NCBI GenBank assembly: GCA_965263365.1
Contig: OZ253672.1
Coordinates: 1,922,001 to 1,986,000 of the forward strand
Reading direction: 5' to 3'
Source: CANMUM01 sp965263365
GTDB lineage: Bacteria > Pseudomonadota > Alphaproteobacteria > Rhodobacterales > Rhodobacteraceae
DNA length: 64,000 bases
Positions 52,906-61,894 of this stretch are shown piece by piece (the first letter of the stretch is position 1; each line of letters begins with the position of its first letter). Below the pieces are notes generated by a model. The model saw only the letters and a program-made list of their open reading frames with translations. It had not been told where the DNA came from and did no database searches. A program made the position numbers and the translations under genes.

Positions 52906-53802
52906 TCAATAGGCGTTGTCATGATTATGGGAGTCTTCGTGCCCATGTTCGTCCCCATCTTTTTCTTTATCATGATCATGTTCGTGATCATGATCATGCA
53001 TTTCACCGCCCTCTTCCGCACAATCACTTATCGATTTCATCATGGACGCATAAAATCCTTCAAAATCTGGCTCATCTCTTACAAAACTATCCCAGCCAAG
53101 CGAATCAAATGATACAACCTTTAAATCATTTTCTGCAGAAAGCTCAGAAAGTTCTTGAACCTTTTCATTGCTCGTCAAAATTAAACAATGGATGTGATGA
53201 TCATGAATATCGGCAAGAACTTCAGTAGTCTCGTGACTTCCATGATCGTGATCATGCGCATCTGAAAAACTTGCGAAGCTAGGTGCTGCTTCCGGATATG
53301 TCAGCAAACCAAATATGTCGTGATCAATACCAATCTCTTCAAATTGATCATGATTTTCTTCAACAAATTTGACAATATCAGAATCCAATTCAGCTAACTG
53401 ATCTAAAGTTTCTACCGCGACTTCTGGATTAAGCCTCTGTAAAGCCTCAGCAAATAATGACGGGCGCATCCAAATATGTGGATCGCCAACACCTCCTTCG
53501 ATATCGAACTCAATATGCTCCACATTCTCATTTGATGATAGCACAGCTTCCAATAGTTCTTTGTTAGCATTTTCTCCTAATGAAATATACTTATCGGCAC
53601 TCGAAAATTTAACAATGTCGCTTGGACGAAGCTCAATATGATGCGGGTTTTGTCCCTGCTCAATGGCCACTTCAATATCAGCATCAGGGTAAGCAAGTTT
53701 CGCTGCCGCATAAAGCGGGGGAACTTCGACGAGAACTGTCTCTGCGTGGACAGCAGCCGATAAGACACTTAAAATTAACGTGCTTGGAATTATAGATTTC
53801 AT
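52906..53802 (-). CDS. znuA: Zinc ABC transporter, periplasmic binding protein ZnuA
   Basis: ZnuA binds zinc in the periplasm for ZnuBC. The 298-residue protein has a signal peptide (IPSTLILSVLSAAVHA) and the metal ligands of the family at GQNPHHIELRPSD and GDPHIWMRPS. It carries two His/Asp-rich stretches: a short one in the middle (DAHDHDHGSHE) and a long C-terminal tail (HDHDHEHDHDKEKDGDEH and onwards). The tail position is unusual, since the His-rich loop of most ZnuA is internal. The DNA of the tail is repetitive (GATCATG units). It is transcribed away from zur across the operator. Confidence 0.92.
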   Translation of the reverse strand: MKSIIPSTLILSVLSAAVHAETVLVEVPPLYAAAKLAYPDADIEVAIEQGQNPHHIELRPSDIVKFSSADKYISLGENANKELLEAVLSSNENVEHIEFDIEGGVGDPHIWMRPSLFAEALQRLNPEVAVETLDQLAELDSDIVKFVEENHDQFEEIGIDHDIFGLLTYPEAAPSFASFSDAHDHDHGSHETTEVLADIHDHHIHCLILTSNEKVQELSELSAENDLKVVSFDSLGWDSFVRDEPDFEGFYASMMKSISDCAEEGGEMHDHDHEHDHDKEKDGDEHGHEDSHNHDNAY

Positions 53803-53839
53803 GAATTGCCCTTTATTGAATTTTCAACTATGATCCTTT

Positions 53840-53860
53840 AAATGTAATAATATAACATTT
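53840..53860. promoter_or_regulatory. Zur-type operator between znuA and zur
   Basis: A 21-base imperfect palindrome with arms AAATGT and ACATTT around AATAATATA sits in the 72-base gap between the diverging znuA and zur-znuCB genes. It resembles the alphaproteobacterial Zur box TGTTATAATATAACA, and zur itself is next to it. Confidence 0.75.
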
Positions 53861-53874
53861 CAATAGAAAAACTC

Positions 53875-54336
53875 ATGAATTCTTCCCTCAACAAAAATGA
53901 CACGCAAATTTCCGCAAATGAGCGCATACAGAACGTCAAAAATATTTGTCAAGAACGTGGATTAAGATTGACCGCACAACGCTCAGAAGTTCTTAAACTG
54001 CTTATTGAGCAACAAAGAGCGATGGGAGCATATGAGCTGCTAGATCTCCTCGTCCAAAAAGGGCATTCCGCCCAGCCGCCTGTCGTTTACCGCGCGCTGG
54101 CTTTCCTAACCGAAAACGGGTTTGCACACAAAATTGAACGGTTAAATGCGTACATTGCCTGTCAGTTTTGCGCACATCAGCATCAGCCGGCATTTTTAAT
54201 TTGCAAATCATGCGAGCACGTTGGCGAGCAATGCATCGAGAAGTCGGTACTCACGAATTCAGATTTCGAAGTCCTAAATGAAATCATTGAAGCTGAAGGC
54301 ATTTGCGCGAACTGCAAAACACATGATCATGCGTGA
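53875..54336 (+). CDS. zur: Zinc uptake regulator Zur (Fur family)
   Basis: Zur represses zinc-uptake genes when zinc is plentiful. The 153-residue protein has the winged-helix DNA-binding half (RGLRLTAQRSEVLKLL, PVVYRALAFLTENGFAHKIE) and the metal-binding half with C-rich sites: ACQFCAHQHQPAFLICKSCEHV and ICANCKTHDHA. The CxxC pairs form the structural zinc site. I call it Zur rather than Fur because it lies in the znu cluster next to a Zur-type operator and its metal-binding region has the typical Zur layout. Its stop overlaps the znuC start. Confidence 0.93.
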   Translation: MNSSLNKNDTQISANERIQNVKNICQERGLRLTAQRSEVLKLLIEQQRAMGAYELLDLLVQKGHSAQPPVVYRALAFLTENGFAHKIERLNAYIACQFCAHQHQPAFLICKSCEHVGEQCIEKSVLTNSDFEVLNEIIEAEGICANCKTHDHA

Positions 54337-55072
54337 ATTATTATCTGCAAACGCGTTAAGCATAAATTTGGACAATCAAGTGATTTTGGACAATATATCG
54401 CTCAAAATTCACGAACGTGAAGTCGTCACGATTATTGGCCCGAACGGTGCTGGAAAATCAAGCCTTCTCCGATTGCTAGTCGGTGAATTCAAAGCCGATT
54501 CAGGGTCAATTCAAAAAGCCCATGCACTCAAAATTGGATATGTTCCGCAAAAATTGAACTTAGATGGACAAATCCCTCTCGATGTAAAACGCTTTCTGAA
54601 ACTGAAGCCCACGATTGATGTAGAGGCAACTCAAAATGCAATCGAAAAAACAAAAATAAACCCTCTAATGAACACGCCGCTTGCAAGTCTTTCGGGGGGT
54701 GAAATGCGACGTGTATTACTCACCTACGCTTTAGCGGGAACACCAGAGATCTTGATCTTAGATGAACCAACCGCAGGACTTGATCAGGCCGCAATGATTG
54801 ATTTTTACTCATTTCTAGAAGAGCTTAGGCAAAGTCTAGGAATTGCTGTTTTGTTGGTGAGCCATGATCTCAACATCGTGATGCGCTCTTCAGACCGTGT
54901 GATTTGTCTCAATAAGCATATTTGTTGTCAGGGTAGTCCCATTCATGTTTCCAATAGCCCGGAGTATCAAGCCTTATTCGGAAAAGATCAAACACCTATC
55001 GCAATATACAAACATCACCATACGCATGCTCATGATGAAATGCTTGGTACAAATTTAATAAAAGAACAATGA
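54329..55072 (+). CDS. znuC: Zinc ABC transporter ATP-binding protein ZnuC
   Basis: ZnuC is the ATPase for zinc import. The 247-residue protein has Walker A GPNGAGKSS, signature LSGGEMRRVLL, Walker B ILILDEPTAGLD and the switch His in LLVSHDLNIVM. The C-terminus carries HHHTHAHD, a His-rich stretch often seen in ZnuC. Two ATGs compete: 54323 and 54329; the second overlaps the zur stop by eight bases (ATGCGTGA). It overlaps znuB by four bases (ATGA). Confidence 0.93.
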   Translation: MRELLSANALSINLDNQVILDNISLKIHEREVVTIIGPNGAGKSSLLRLLVGEFKADSGSIQKAHALKIGYVPQKLNLDGQIPLDVKRFLKLKPTIDVEATQNAIEKTKINPLMNTPLASLSGGEMRRVLLTYALAGTPEILILDEPTAGLDQAAMIDFYSFLEELRQSLGIAVLLVSHDLNIVMRSSDRVICLNKHICCQGSPIHVSNSPEYQALFGKDQTPIAIYKHHHTHAHDEMLGTNLIKEQ

Positions 55073-55872
55073 TCAACGTTATCCTTAGCGCATTAACAGT
55101 CTTAATTGCGCTTTCATGTATTCTCGGACCGCTTGGAAGCATAGCGATATGGCGCCGTATCTCATATTTTGGTGACGCAACTTCTCACGGCGCTCTCTTA
55201 GGGGTAGCGGCCTTTCTATTTTTTGACCTCGATCCCATCTTGGGCGCATTAGCATGTGCTTCACTATTCGGTATATATTTAGGCGCACTGGATACCCGAC
55301 GCACGAGCATAGATGCTCATTTAGGTGTAATCGCCTATGGAGGCCTTGCACTCGCACTTTTGTTTCAATCAAGCCGAGGCGGCGCATTTAATCTCGAAAA
55401 TTACTTATTCGGAAATGTCCTTATCGTTACAACAGCGGAATTAAGGAATATTATCGTTTGGGTCATCGTCGCAGGCGTCACTTTAATTTGGCGTTGGGAT
55501 CGCATTGTACTGACAACACTCAATCCAGAACTCGCCGCATCTCAAGACGTCACTCCTCACATAGAGTCTAAAATTTACATGGTGTTATTGGCACTCACCG
55601 TCGCACTTTCTTTAAAAGTGATTGGCGCGCTTTTGGTGGGGGCTATGCTTATTATTCCTGCACTTGCCGCACGCAAATTCTCGAATTCGCCAGAAAAAAT
55701 GGCCTTAATTGCAGCTTTTTTTACCATGTCCGCGAGCGTAATCGGTTTATATGCTTCATTCCAGCTCGATACGCAAACCGGTCCAACAATCGTTGTTTGT
55801 GCGCTATTTATACTTCTACTCACACAGCTTTCGAAGTTTACCCAAATTCGACTTGCCAAGTTTAAAAAATAG
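55069..55872 (+). CDS. znuB: Zinc ABC transporter permease ZnuB
   Basis: ZnuB is the membrane channel of the zinc importer. The 267-residue protein has seven to eight hydrophobic helices and family motifs: LGSIAIWRRISYFGDATSHG near the start, RRTSIDAHLGVIAYGGLAL in the middle and VIGALLVGAMLIIPALAARK. It begins with an ATGA overlap with znuC. The order zur-znuC-znuB in one unit, with znuA diverging, is common in alphaproteobacteria. Confidence 0.94.
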   Translation: MINVILSALTVLIALSCILGPLGSIAIWRRISYFGDATSHGALLGVAAFLFFDLDPILGALACASLFGIYLGALDTRRTSIDAHLGVIAYGGLALALLFQSSRGGAFNLENYLFGNVLIVTTAELRNIIVWVIVAGVTLIWRWDRIVLTTLNPELAASQDVTPHIESKIYMVLLALTVALSLKVIGALLVGAMLIIPALAARKFSNSPEKMALIAAFFTMSASVIGLYASFQLDTQTGPTIVVCALFILLLTQLSKFTQIRLAKFKK

Positions 55873-55916
55873 TTTCATCATAAATTTGCAATTTTACTTA
55901 TAAGGAATCAAAATCC

Positions 55917-56885
55917 TTGAATAACAACGTGGTTGCCGAAACCGTCGAGTTTAATGATAACAAAGCTTATGCCGCTGTTTGCGGGCCAATGGATCGTAAT
56001 TTATCGATCGTTGAGCATGTCGCAGATGTTTCCATTAGTCGCTCAGGGAACCGGTTACTCCTTCAAGGTAGTGAAGAAAACGTGCTCAAGTCCAAAGAGA
56101 TATTTGATCACTTAAATGATCGTCATCGCACCAGAGGAATTATTGAAGAAGAAGATGTCAAAGGAGCCTTGCGTTTTTCAGGTTATGAAGTTGTTGATGT
56201 AAAAACACCTCTCACCCCCGCGCAATCTTCAAGTCAAACTGAAGAAATCACAACCCCAAGAAAATCAATTCAAGCACGTTCGCCAAACCAAGCGCAACTC
56301 ATCAAGCAGTTAAAAGCAAACGCCTTGGTGTTCGGAATCGGACCGGCTGGTACGGGAAAAACCTACATTGCGGTTGCCGCAGCAGTTCAAGCATTGACAG
56401 AAGGCAAAGTCGAAAGGATTATTCTTTCTCGTCCCGCAGTCGAGGCTGGAGAGCGTATAGGGTTTTTACCCGGAGATATGAAAGAAAAAGTAGATCCCTA
56501 TATGCAGCCTTTGTATGATGCGCTTTCAGATTCCTTACCTCCCAAGCAGCTTTCGAGAATGTACGAAGATAAAACGATAGAAATTGCTCCCCTCGCATTC
56601 ATGCGCGGTCGCACCTTGTCGCGCGCTTTTGTTGTGCTTGATGAAGCCCAAAACGCAAGCATTCCCCAAATGAAAATGTTTCTGACTCGCCTCGGCCAAG
56701 ACGCCCAAATGGCCATCACTGGAGATCAATCTCAGATTGACCTTTCAAGCGCCAAAGATTCAGGCTTGATTGACGCTGTTCGACGCCTTTCTCACATTCC
56801 CGAAGTCGGCATTACAGAATTCACAAGTCAAGATGTCGTCAGGCATCCTCTTGTTGCGAAAATAATCCGCGCCTATGATGGTTAA
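55917..56885 (+). CDS. PhoH-family ATPase
   Basis: PhoH-like proteins are ATPases, proposed to act with YbeY in RNA metabolism. The 322-residue protein has an N-terminal KH-like part (about 1-110) and the P-loop domain with GPAGTGKTYIA, SRPAVEAGERIGFLPGD and Walker B AFVVLDEAQN. Start is TTG 55917 (MNNNVVAETVEF) with AAGGA upstream. The gene overlaps ybeY by 11 bases and leads phoH-ybeY-corC-lnt, a conserved alphaproteobacterial order in which miaB usually precedes; here zinc transport genes do. Confidence 0.95.
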   Translation: MNNNVVAETVEFNDNKAYAAVCGPMDRNLSIVEHVADVSISRSGNRLLLQGSEENVLKSKEIFDHLNDRHRTRGIIEEEDVKGALRFSGYEVVDVKTPLTPAQSSSQTEEITTPRKSIQARSPNQAQLIKQLKANALVFGIGPAGTGKTYIAVAAAVQALTEGKVERIILSRPAVEAGERIGFLPGDMKEKVDPYMQPLYDALSDSLPPKQLSRMYEDKTIEIAPLAFMRGRTLSRAFVVLDEAQNASIPQMKMFLTRLGQDAQMAITGDQSQIDLSSAKDSGLIDAVRRLSHIPEVGITEFTSQDVVRHPLVAKIIRAYDG

Positions 56886-57375
56886 CTATGAAATCGCACA
56901 GGGTGAATGGCCCGATGAAGTTCAAGACTGGGTTTCTCAAGCGTTTAAGATTGTGTTTAATCATTTTGGGATAAATACTGACATTTTTGAAATTTCAGTC
57001 CTTTTCACAGATGACGCAAAAATCAAATTACTCAACCAAGAATTTCGTGAAAAAAACAACGCAACTGATGTCTTATCATGGCCAACACAAGTCTACGAAA
57101 AAGATTCGACAGGCTATCCAAATTTACCCAAAATCCAATTTGAAGGAATCACCGATTCGCTCGGCGACATTGCCTTCGCTTATGAGACTTGCAAAAACGA
57201 TTCAAAATCAAAACCATTCGAAAACCACATAAAACATCTCGCAATTCATAGCTTACTGCATTTACTTGGGTTTAATCACATTGAAGATAACGAAGCCGAG
57301 ATAATGGAAAGTGTTGAAGTTGAATTATTAAATAAAATGAATATATCTAATCCATATAAAATCAATGAAATTTGA
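56875..57375 (+). CDS. ybeY: Endoribonuclease / rRNA maturation factor YbeY
   Basis: YbeY is a metal-dependent single-strand endoribonuclease needed for 16S rRNA 3' maturation and ribosome quality control. The 166-residue protein has the zinc site HSLLHLLGFNH (HxxxHxxxxxH) near residue 125 and DDAKIKLLNQEFREKNNATDVLSW, which is the family mark NATDVLSFP-like. Position 133 has Asn where many relatives have Asp (GYDH). Two adjacent ATGs (56875, 56878) could start it. It overlaps phoH and, at its end, is followed 13 bases later by corC. Confidence 0.95.
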   Translation: MMVNYEIAQGEWPDEVQDWVSQAFKIVFNHFGINTDIFEISVLFTDDAKIKLLNQEFREKNNATDVLSWPTQVYEKDSTGYPNLPKIQFEGITDSLGDIAFAYETCKNDSKSKPFENHIKHLAIHSLLHLLGFNHIEDNEAEIMESVEVELLNKMNISNPYKINEI

Positions 57376-57388
57376 AAATAGGAACGAA

Positions 57389-58240
57389 ATGAATATCGCC
57401 ACTGAAGGCGCTCAAGATGAAGGCGAAGAAGGTAGTTCGAGATGGACATTATTCAAACGCTTTTTCGGCGCTTCTCATAAAGACGCTATAACCAGCGTTA
57501 ATCTTAAAACAAACCAGCTCGCCGAAAATCTATCCAACCTAAGCAATACGCGCATATCCGATGTGGCCACACCCCGGGCTGAAATTGTAGCGCTGCCACT
57601 TGATGCAGATGCGAAGACATTTTTCGAAACGCTTAAAGAACATGGTTACTCTCGTTTACCGGTCTATGAAGAAACACTCGATGACCCAACCGGCATCGTT
57701 CACGTCAAAGACGTTTTTATGAATTATGCTGACAAACGCTCCACCGATAAATTTGCATTAAAACCATTTGTAAGAGACGCGATCTATGCGCCCCCGAGTA
57801 TGCGTGTAAGTGCACTCCTTCAAAAAATGCAAAATGATCGCAAGCACATGGCGTTTCTTATCGATGAATTTGGGGGGGTCGAAGGCCTCGTCACGATTGA
57901 AGATTTGCTCGAACAGATCGTTGGCGATATTACTGATGAGCATGACGAAACCGAAGAGCTTTGGACAAAAGAAAAATCTGGGGTCTACGTTGCACAGGCG
58001 CGAACTCTCATTGACGAATTTGAATCGGACACCAATATAACGCTTCCTAAGCCAGAAGAAGGAGATGACGTCGACACCCTTGGTGGGCTCATAATCACAA
58101 TTGCATCACGGCTTCCGGTAAAGGGAGAGGTCATAAAAACAAGTGATGGCCATGAATTTGAAATCGTCGACGCAGACCCCAGGCGTATCAATAAAATAAG
58201 AATTCGACTTCCACAACTTTCAAAAAACGCAACTGATTAG
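57389..58240 (+). CDS. CorC/HlyC-type CBS-domain protein
   Basis: The 283-residue soluble protein has two CBS domains (VATPRAEIVALP, GYSRLPVYEETLDDPTGIVHVKD and MAFLIDEFGGVEGLVTIEDLLEQIVGDI) and a C-terminal transporter-associated CorC_HlyC domain (DTLGGLIITIASRLP). E. coli CorC is tied to magnesium and cobalt efflux; others are called hemolysin-like (TlyC). The true role is unclear. ATG 57389 has AGGAACGA upstream and is preferred over an in-frame start eight codons earlier. It lies between ybeY and lnt as in many alphaproteobacteria. Confidence 0.92.
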   Translation: MNIATEGAQDEGEEGSSRWTLFKRFFGASHKDAITSVNLKTNQLAENLSNLSNTRISDVATPRAEIVALPLDADAKTFFETLKEHGYSRLPVYEETLDDPTGIVHVKDVFMNYADKRSTDKFALKPFVRDAIYAPPSMRVSALLQKMQNDRKHMAFLIDEFGGVEGLVTIEDLLEQIVGDITDEHDETEELWTKEKSGVYVAQARTLIDEFESDTNITLPKPEEGDDVDTLGGLIITIASRLPVKGEVIKTSDGHEFEIVDADPRRINKIRIRLPQLSKNATD

Positions 58241-58250
58241 ATATTTCGAT

Positions 58251-59708
58251 ATGCGCGGTGTTTCAGCTTTACATTCATTCCTGTCTTTTTTATGCGGAAT
58301 TTGGCTGGGCCTACTGCATGCGCCTTTCTCGATCGGTTTTTTTGCGCTACCTTCACTCCCGCTTGCTTATCTTGTTGCCCGTAGATCTCAAAATTTATGG
58401 CGAAGCGGATACCTATTTGGGTTTGGCTATTTTTTCACGGTGATGCACTGGATCTACGAACCTTTTCTCGTGAGAGGTGGTGACTTTACATGGATGGGAA
58501 TTCCGGCTTGGCTTTTGATGTCGCTGGGTCTCGCTTTGTTTTGGTTGCCCTTATTTCGATTTGCCAATACCGGGACGTGGGCCGTTGCCCTCACTTTTGG
58601 TATAGTTGAATTTTTACGCGCAAACATTTTTACAGGATTTCCGTGGGCGCTGATAAGCTACGGATTTATCGATACATGGCTTGCACCTTCTTCAGCATAT
58701 ATTGGTGCATTTGCATTAAGCACCCTGATTGTATTTTCTGCGCTGTCCTTGGCCGATTTACCAAAACTGAAAGCGCCTATTTTAGGCGCAATAATCCTCG
58801 GACTAGTCCTTTTACCTTATCTCTCTTCACGCACACCCGATGAACATAAACACGCAGATTTTAAAGTGACAGGCGTACAAGGCAATGTTCCACAGTCTGA
58901 GTATATGGATATTAATAACGCAAATCTAATCATGGAAACTTATTTGTCGTTATCCAAAGGAAGTGCTGATCTCGTCATTTGGCCAGAAGCCGCAATTATG
59001 TCTGACCCTACCCAAACTCCCTTCATCGCAACTTATATGAACCTTGAACTTGAAGGACAACCTTTACTCACGGGCGGTCTGCACTGGACAGTAGAAATAA
59101 ATAGAGAAACAAACCTGCCACAAAATAAATTCTACAACGCGGCATATATGATCAATTCAGAAGGCGATGTGACCCATAAATATCTCAAAACGCACCTCGT
59201 TCCCTTTGGCGAATATATCCCCTTCAGCGATCTCCTCATGAAATTCAATATCGCAACCGAAACTCTCACAATGTTTTCAGCAAGTGCGGGAACTTATGAA
59301 CCTTGGCAGGCCGAAGGTATGCCCAAGATCAATATCTTGATCTGTTACGAAGGCATTTTTCCAAAATACGCACGCCGAGAAGGTGACTTTATTGTTGTGA
59401 TTACAAATGATGGCTGGTTTGGAGAAATTGGCGGCCCATCGCAACATCTTGTCGCGGCACAATTTAGAGCGATCGAATCTGGCAAACCTGTCGTGCGCGT
59501 TGCCCGCACAGGGATCAGCGCACTCATTGATGCCGATGGTCAAATTACAGAGCGCATCGAATTGAATCAACAAGGGAGTTTCACTTCAAAGGTTGGTCCC
59601 CGATACACAAGCACTCTATACGCCCGCACGGGAGACTGGCCTTATAATTTAATTCTTTTCATAGGCGCAGTCGCGCTAATCGTGCGCGTCCGAAAATCTA
59701 CATATTAA
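58251..59708 (+). CDS. lnt: Apolipoprotein N-acyltransferase
   Basis: Lnt adds the third acyl chain to lipoproteins, in the inner membrane with its active site in the periplasm. The 485-residue protein has six or more N-terminal helices (about 1-195) followed by a nitrilase-type domain with catalytic triad Glu246 (VIWPEAAI), Lys313 (HKYLKTHLVPFGEY) and Cys365 (ILICYEGIF), and one last helix. Start ATG 58251 follows corC by ten bases. It would serve lipoproteins such as the small one near 17.1 kb. Confidence 0.96.
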   Translation: MRGVSALHSFLSFLCGIWLGLLHAPFSIGFFALPSLPLAYLVARRSQNLWRSGYLFGFGYFFTVMHWIYEPFLVRGGDFTWMGIPAWLLMSLGLALFWLPLFRFANTGTWAVALTFGIVEFLRANIFTGFPWALISYGFIDTWLAPSSAYIGAFALSTLIVFSALSLADLPKLKAPILGAIILGLVLLPYLSSRTPDEHKHADFKVTGVQGNVPQSEYMDINNANLIMETYLSLSKGSADLVIWPEAAIMSDPTQTPFIATYMNLELEGQPLLTGGLHWTVEINRETNLPQNKFYNAAYMINSEGDVTHKYLKTHLVPFGEYIPFSDLLMKFNIATETLTMFSASAGTYEPWQAEGMPKINILICYEGIFPKYARREGDFIVVITNDGWFGEIGGPSQHLVAAQFRAIESGKPVVRVARTGISALIDADGQITERIELNQQGSFTSKVGPRYTSTLYARTGDWPYNLILFIGAVALIVRVRKSTY

Positions 59709-59758
59709 ATTGCATTCAATCACTTACAAAGGTAAAAATAAATCGCTAAAAGGCCCCT

Positions 59759-60442
59759 ATGCAATCAGAACAACCACAACAACGTCGTAAATTCTATGGC
59801 CGTCTTAAGGGAAAGTCCTTGAGCGCCAAACAACAGAGCCGAATCGACGAATTATTGCCTCAAATATGCATAAATGGAGTCGAAACCGGACGCGTTGATC
59901 TTCAGTCTCACTTTAATAATCAAAATCCAAATTGGCTCGAAATCGGCTTCGGAGGTGGCGAACACCTCGCGCATATTGGCTCGGCGCATCCCGAAAAAAA
60001 CATTGTTGGATGTGAAGCCTATATTAACGGCGTTGCAATGGCATTGCGCCATATTGAAGTCAATCAATTGTCCAATATTCGCATACACGCGGCAGATGCA
60101 CGCGATCTCATGGATGCTTTGCCTGATCACACATTTGAGCGTATTTATTTGCTTTACCCAGATCCATGGCCCAAAGCTCGTCATGAGAAACGTAGATTTA
60201 TGCACCCAGATAATCTAAATGTTTTGCGGAGGCTCGTGCGCCAAGGAGCTGAATTGCGGCTCGCATCGGATATACCTGAATACATAACGCATTCTCTTGA
60301 GCGCGTTGAAGAAAGTAGCGGGTGGAACGAATTAGCTCGAGATCGAAAAACGCCTTGGGAGGGTTGGATTCGAACACGTTTCGAGGCCAAGGCCATTCAA
60401 GCGGGGCGAACACCGCAATACTGTATTTTTAAAGCCGTTTAA
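59759..60442 (+). CDS. trmB: tRNA (guanine-N7-)-methyltransferase
   Basis: TrmB methylates G46 of tRNAs at N7 using S-adenosylmethionine. The 227-residue protein has the SAM-binding motif EIGFGGGEHL, then NIRIHAADARDLM, and the family mark LLYPDPWPKARHEKRRF with the PDPWPK(x)RHxKRR residues. C-terminal RTRFEAKAIQAGR is also typical. In many alphaproteobacteria a short regulator and metK come between lnt and trmB; here they are absent. The last four bases overlap the HxlR gene on the other strand. Confidence 0.95.
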   Translation: MQSEQPQQRRKFYGRLKGKSLSAKQQSRIDELLPQICINGVETGRVDLQSHFNNQNPNWLEIGFGGGEHLAHIGSAHPEKNIVGCEAYINGVAMALRHIEVNQLSNIRIHAADARDLMDALPDHTFERIYLLYPDPWPKARHEKRRFMHPDNLNVLRRLVRQGAELRLASDIPEYITHSLERVEESSGWNELARDRKTPWEGWIRTRFEAKAIQAGRTPQYCIFKAV

Positions 60443-60816
60443 GTCGCTCTGAGATCTTCAATGATTGAGGGCGGCAACTCCTGCGTCCAGCTTTGAATTT
60501 GACCCAAAATTTCTAATGCGGTAGAGCCCAAATCTGTGACTTCATAGTATACAGAAATTGGATTCGTGTCTTTAATAGTCCGGCTGATCAATCCCTTTCG
60601 CTCTAAAAACCGCAAGCGTTCCGAAATCATTTTCTTACTCGCACCACCAATCATTCTCGAAAGCTCATTAAAGCGAACGGGGCCATCTTTAAGATGCCAT
60701 AAAATTGTCCCAGTCCATTTACTACCAATCAAACGCATCCCGATTTCAACAAAGCAAGGCTCTACACAGTCATTGACACTCTCATTCGCTATTTTTTTTT
60801 CGCTTTTGTTCGACAT
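60439..60816 (-). CDS. HxlR-family transcriptional regulator
   Basis: The 125-residue protein is a winged-helix regulator of the HxlR family, with IGSKWTGTILWHLKDGPVRFNEL, GASKKMISERLRFLERKGLISR and YYEVTDLG. A cysteine pair near the start (DCVEPCF) could sense redox state, as in some family members. It stands alone on the minus strand; no obvious target gene is divergent to it, so its regulon is unknown. It has no clear operator visible to me. Confidence 0.92.
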   Translation of the reverse strand: MSNKSEKKIANESVNDCVEPCFVEIGMRLIGSKWTGTILWHLKDGPVRFNELSRMIGGASKKMISERLRFLERKGLISRTIKDTNPISVYYEVTDLGSTALEILGQIQSWTQELPPSIIEDLRAT

Positions 60817-60922
60817 TTAAATCTCTCGGAAAATACTAAGCGCAATTATACTCGCCTAGTTACAAAAAGCAAACGAACATCATTTTAATGAGCCCGTGAA
60901 CAGCCTGAATTACTCATTCATT

Positions 60923-60951
60923 AAAAATAGAAGGCGAATTTTAGTCGCCTT
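60923..60951 (-). terminator. Terminator of the potassium-channel operon
   Basis: AAGGCGA and TCGCCTT form a seven-base stem around a seven-base loop right beside the channel stop codon, and the minus strand continues CTATTTTT. It may also stop transcripts in the other direction. Confidence 0.65.
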
Positions 60952-60952
60952 T

Positions 60953-61891
60953 TCAAATTTCTTTACCGCAATGCGGACACTGATTTATCGTTTTATCGGC
61001 CTGTTGAACCATTATTTCTTGCCTGATTGTATCGGCGGATTTTCGTGAAATCCCAAGCTTCTTACGCAGCTCCTCCAATTCATATTCTTCTTGATCACAG
61101 ATCACGCCATCTTCCAATGCTTCACGAAACTGACGCCGCAAATCATCTCTCCTAACGTGAAGCTGATCCGCCAAGCCTGACGCCAATATACCGGCTGGCA
61201 ACGCCGCCATCCCAACACCAATAATTGTAACAATTCCCCCGAATATACGGCCAAGAGGTGTAACCGGCGTCACATCACCATAACCAACTGTGGTCAAAGT
61301 TACGAGTGCCCACCACATCGAATCTGGTATCGAACCAAAGACATCTGGCTGCACCGCTTGCTCAACGAGATAGGCGCCCGTCGAGGTTATGATCAGCAGT
61401 ATGAATAGAATAAAAAAACAAGCAAACAAAGTTTTCGCTTCTTCTTGCAAAACATCGAGCAACATCGTCATCGCGCTCGAATATCGCGTGAGTTTAAACA
61501 CACGCAACAGCCTAAGCGCCCGCAAAATTCGCAAGTCGGCGTCGATAAAAAGCGAGAAGTAAAAAGGCAAAATCGCAAGTAAATCGATAATCGCCATCGG
61601 CGTCATCATATACCGAATGCGCCCGCGCCAACCGTCTGAGAACCTTTCGTCTTCGACGATCGTCCAAACGCGTGCTACATACTCGATCGTGAAGACGAGC
61701 ACCGAAAACAAATCAAAAAGGTCAAACCATATTTTATAAGCATGATAAATCGGATCAACAGTTTCCAAAATAACCGCCGCAACATTGAGCGCAATCAACA
61801 CAATAAGTGCAAAATCTATCCACCAAGCGAAGCCATAGACCTCGTTTTCCTCGTGAAAAAATTTAGCAATTGCGCGGCGGGTGTTTGACAT
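60953..61891 (-). CDS. Voltage-gated potassium channel-like protein
   Basis: The 312-residue protein has the six-helix voltage-gated ion channel layout: an S4-type segment with regularly spaced arginines (LRILRALRLLRVFKLTR, about residue 120) and the potassium selectivity filter TLTTVGYGDVTP before the last helix. The cytoplasmic tail is helical and ends QCPHCGKEI, with a single CxxC pair. It starts 3 bases after the ltrA gene. Physiological role in bacteria is unclear. Confidence 0.92.
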   Translation of the reverse strand: MSNTRRAIAKFFHEENEVYGFAWWIDFALIVLIALNVAAVILETVDPIYHAYKIWFDLFDLFSVLVFTIEYVARVWTIVEDERFSDGWRGRIRYMMTPMAIIDLLAILPFYFSLFIDADLRILRALRLLRVFKLTRYSSAMTMLLDVLQEEAKTLFACFFILFILLIITSTGAYLVEQAVQPDVFGSIPDSMWWALVTLTTVGYGDVTPVTPLGRIFGGIVTIIGVGMAALPAGILASGLADQLHVRRDDLRRQFREALEDGVICDQEEYELEELRKKLGISRKSADTIRQEIMVQQADKTINQCPHCGKEI

Positions 61892-61894
61892 TAT

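Noticed and set aside
52780..53112. 110-codon frame on the plus strand rich in Met, Ile and Phe opposite znuA
   Set aside because: It is the antisense of the His-rich znuA tail; the hydrophobic look comes from complementing His and Asp codons.
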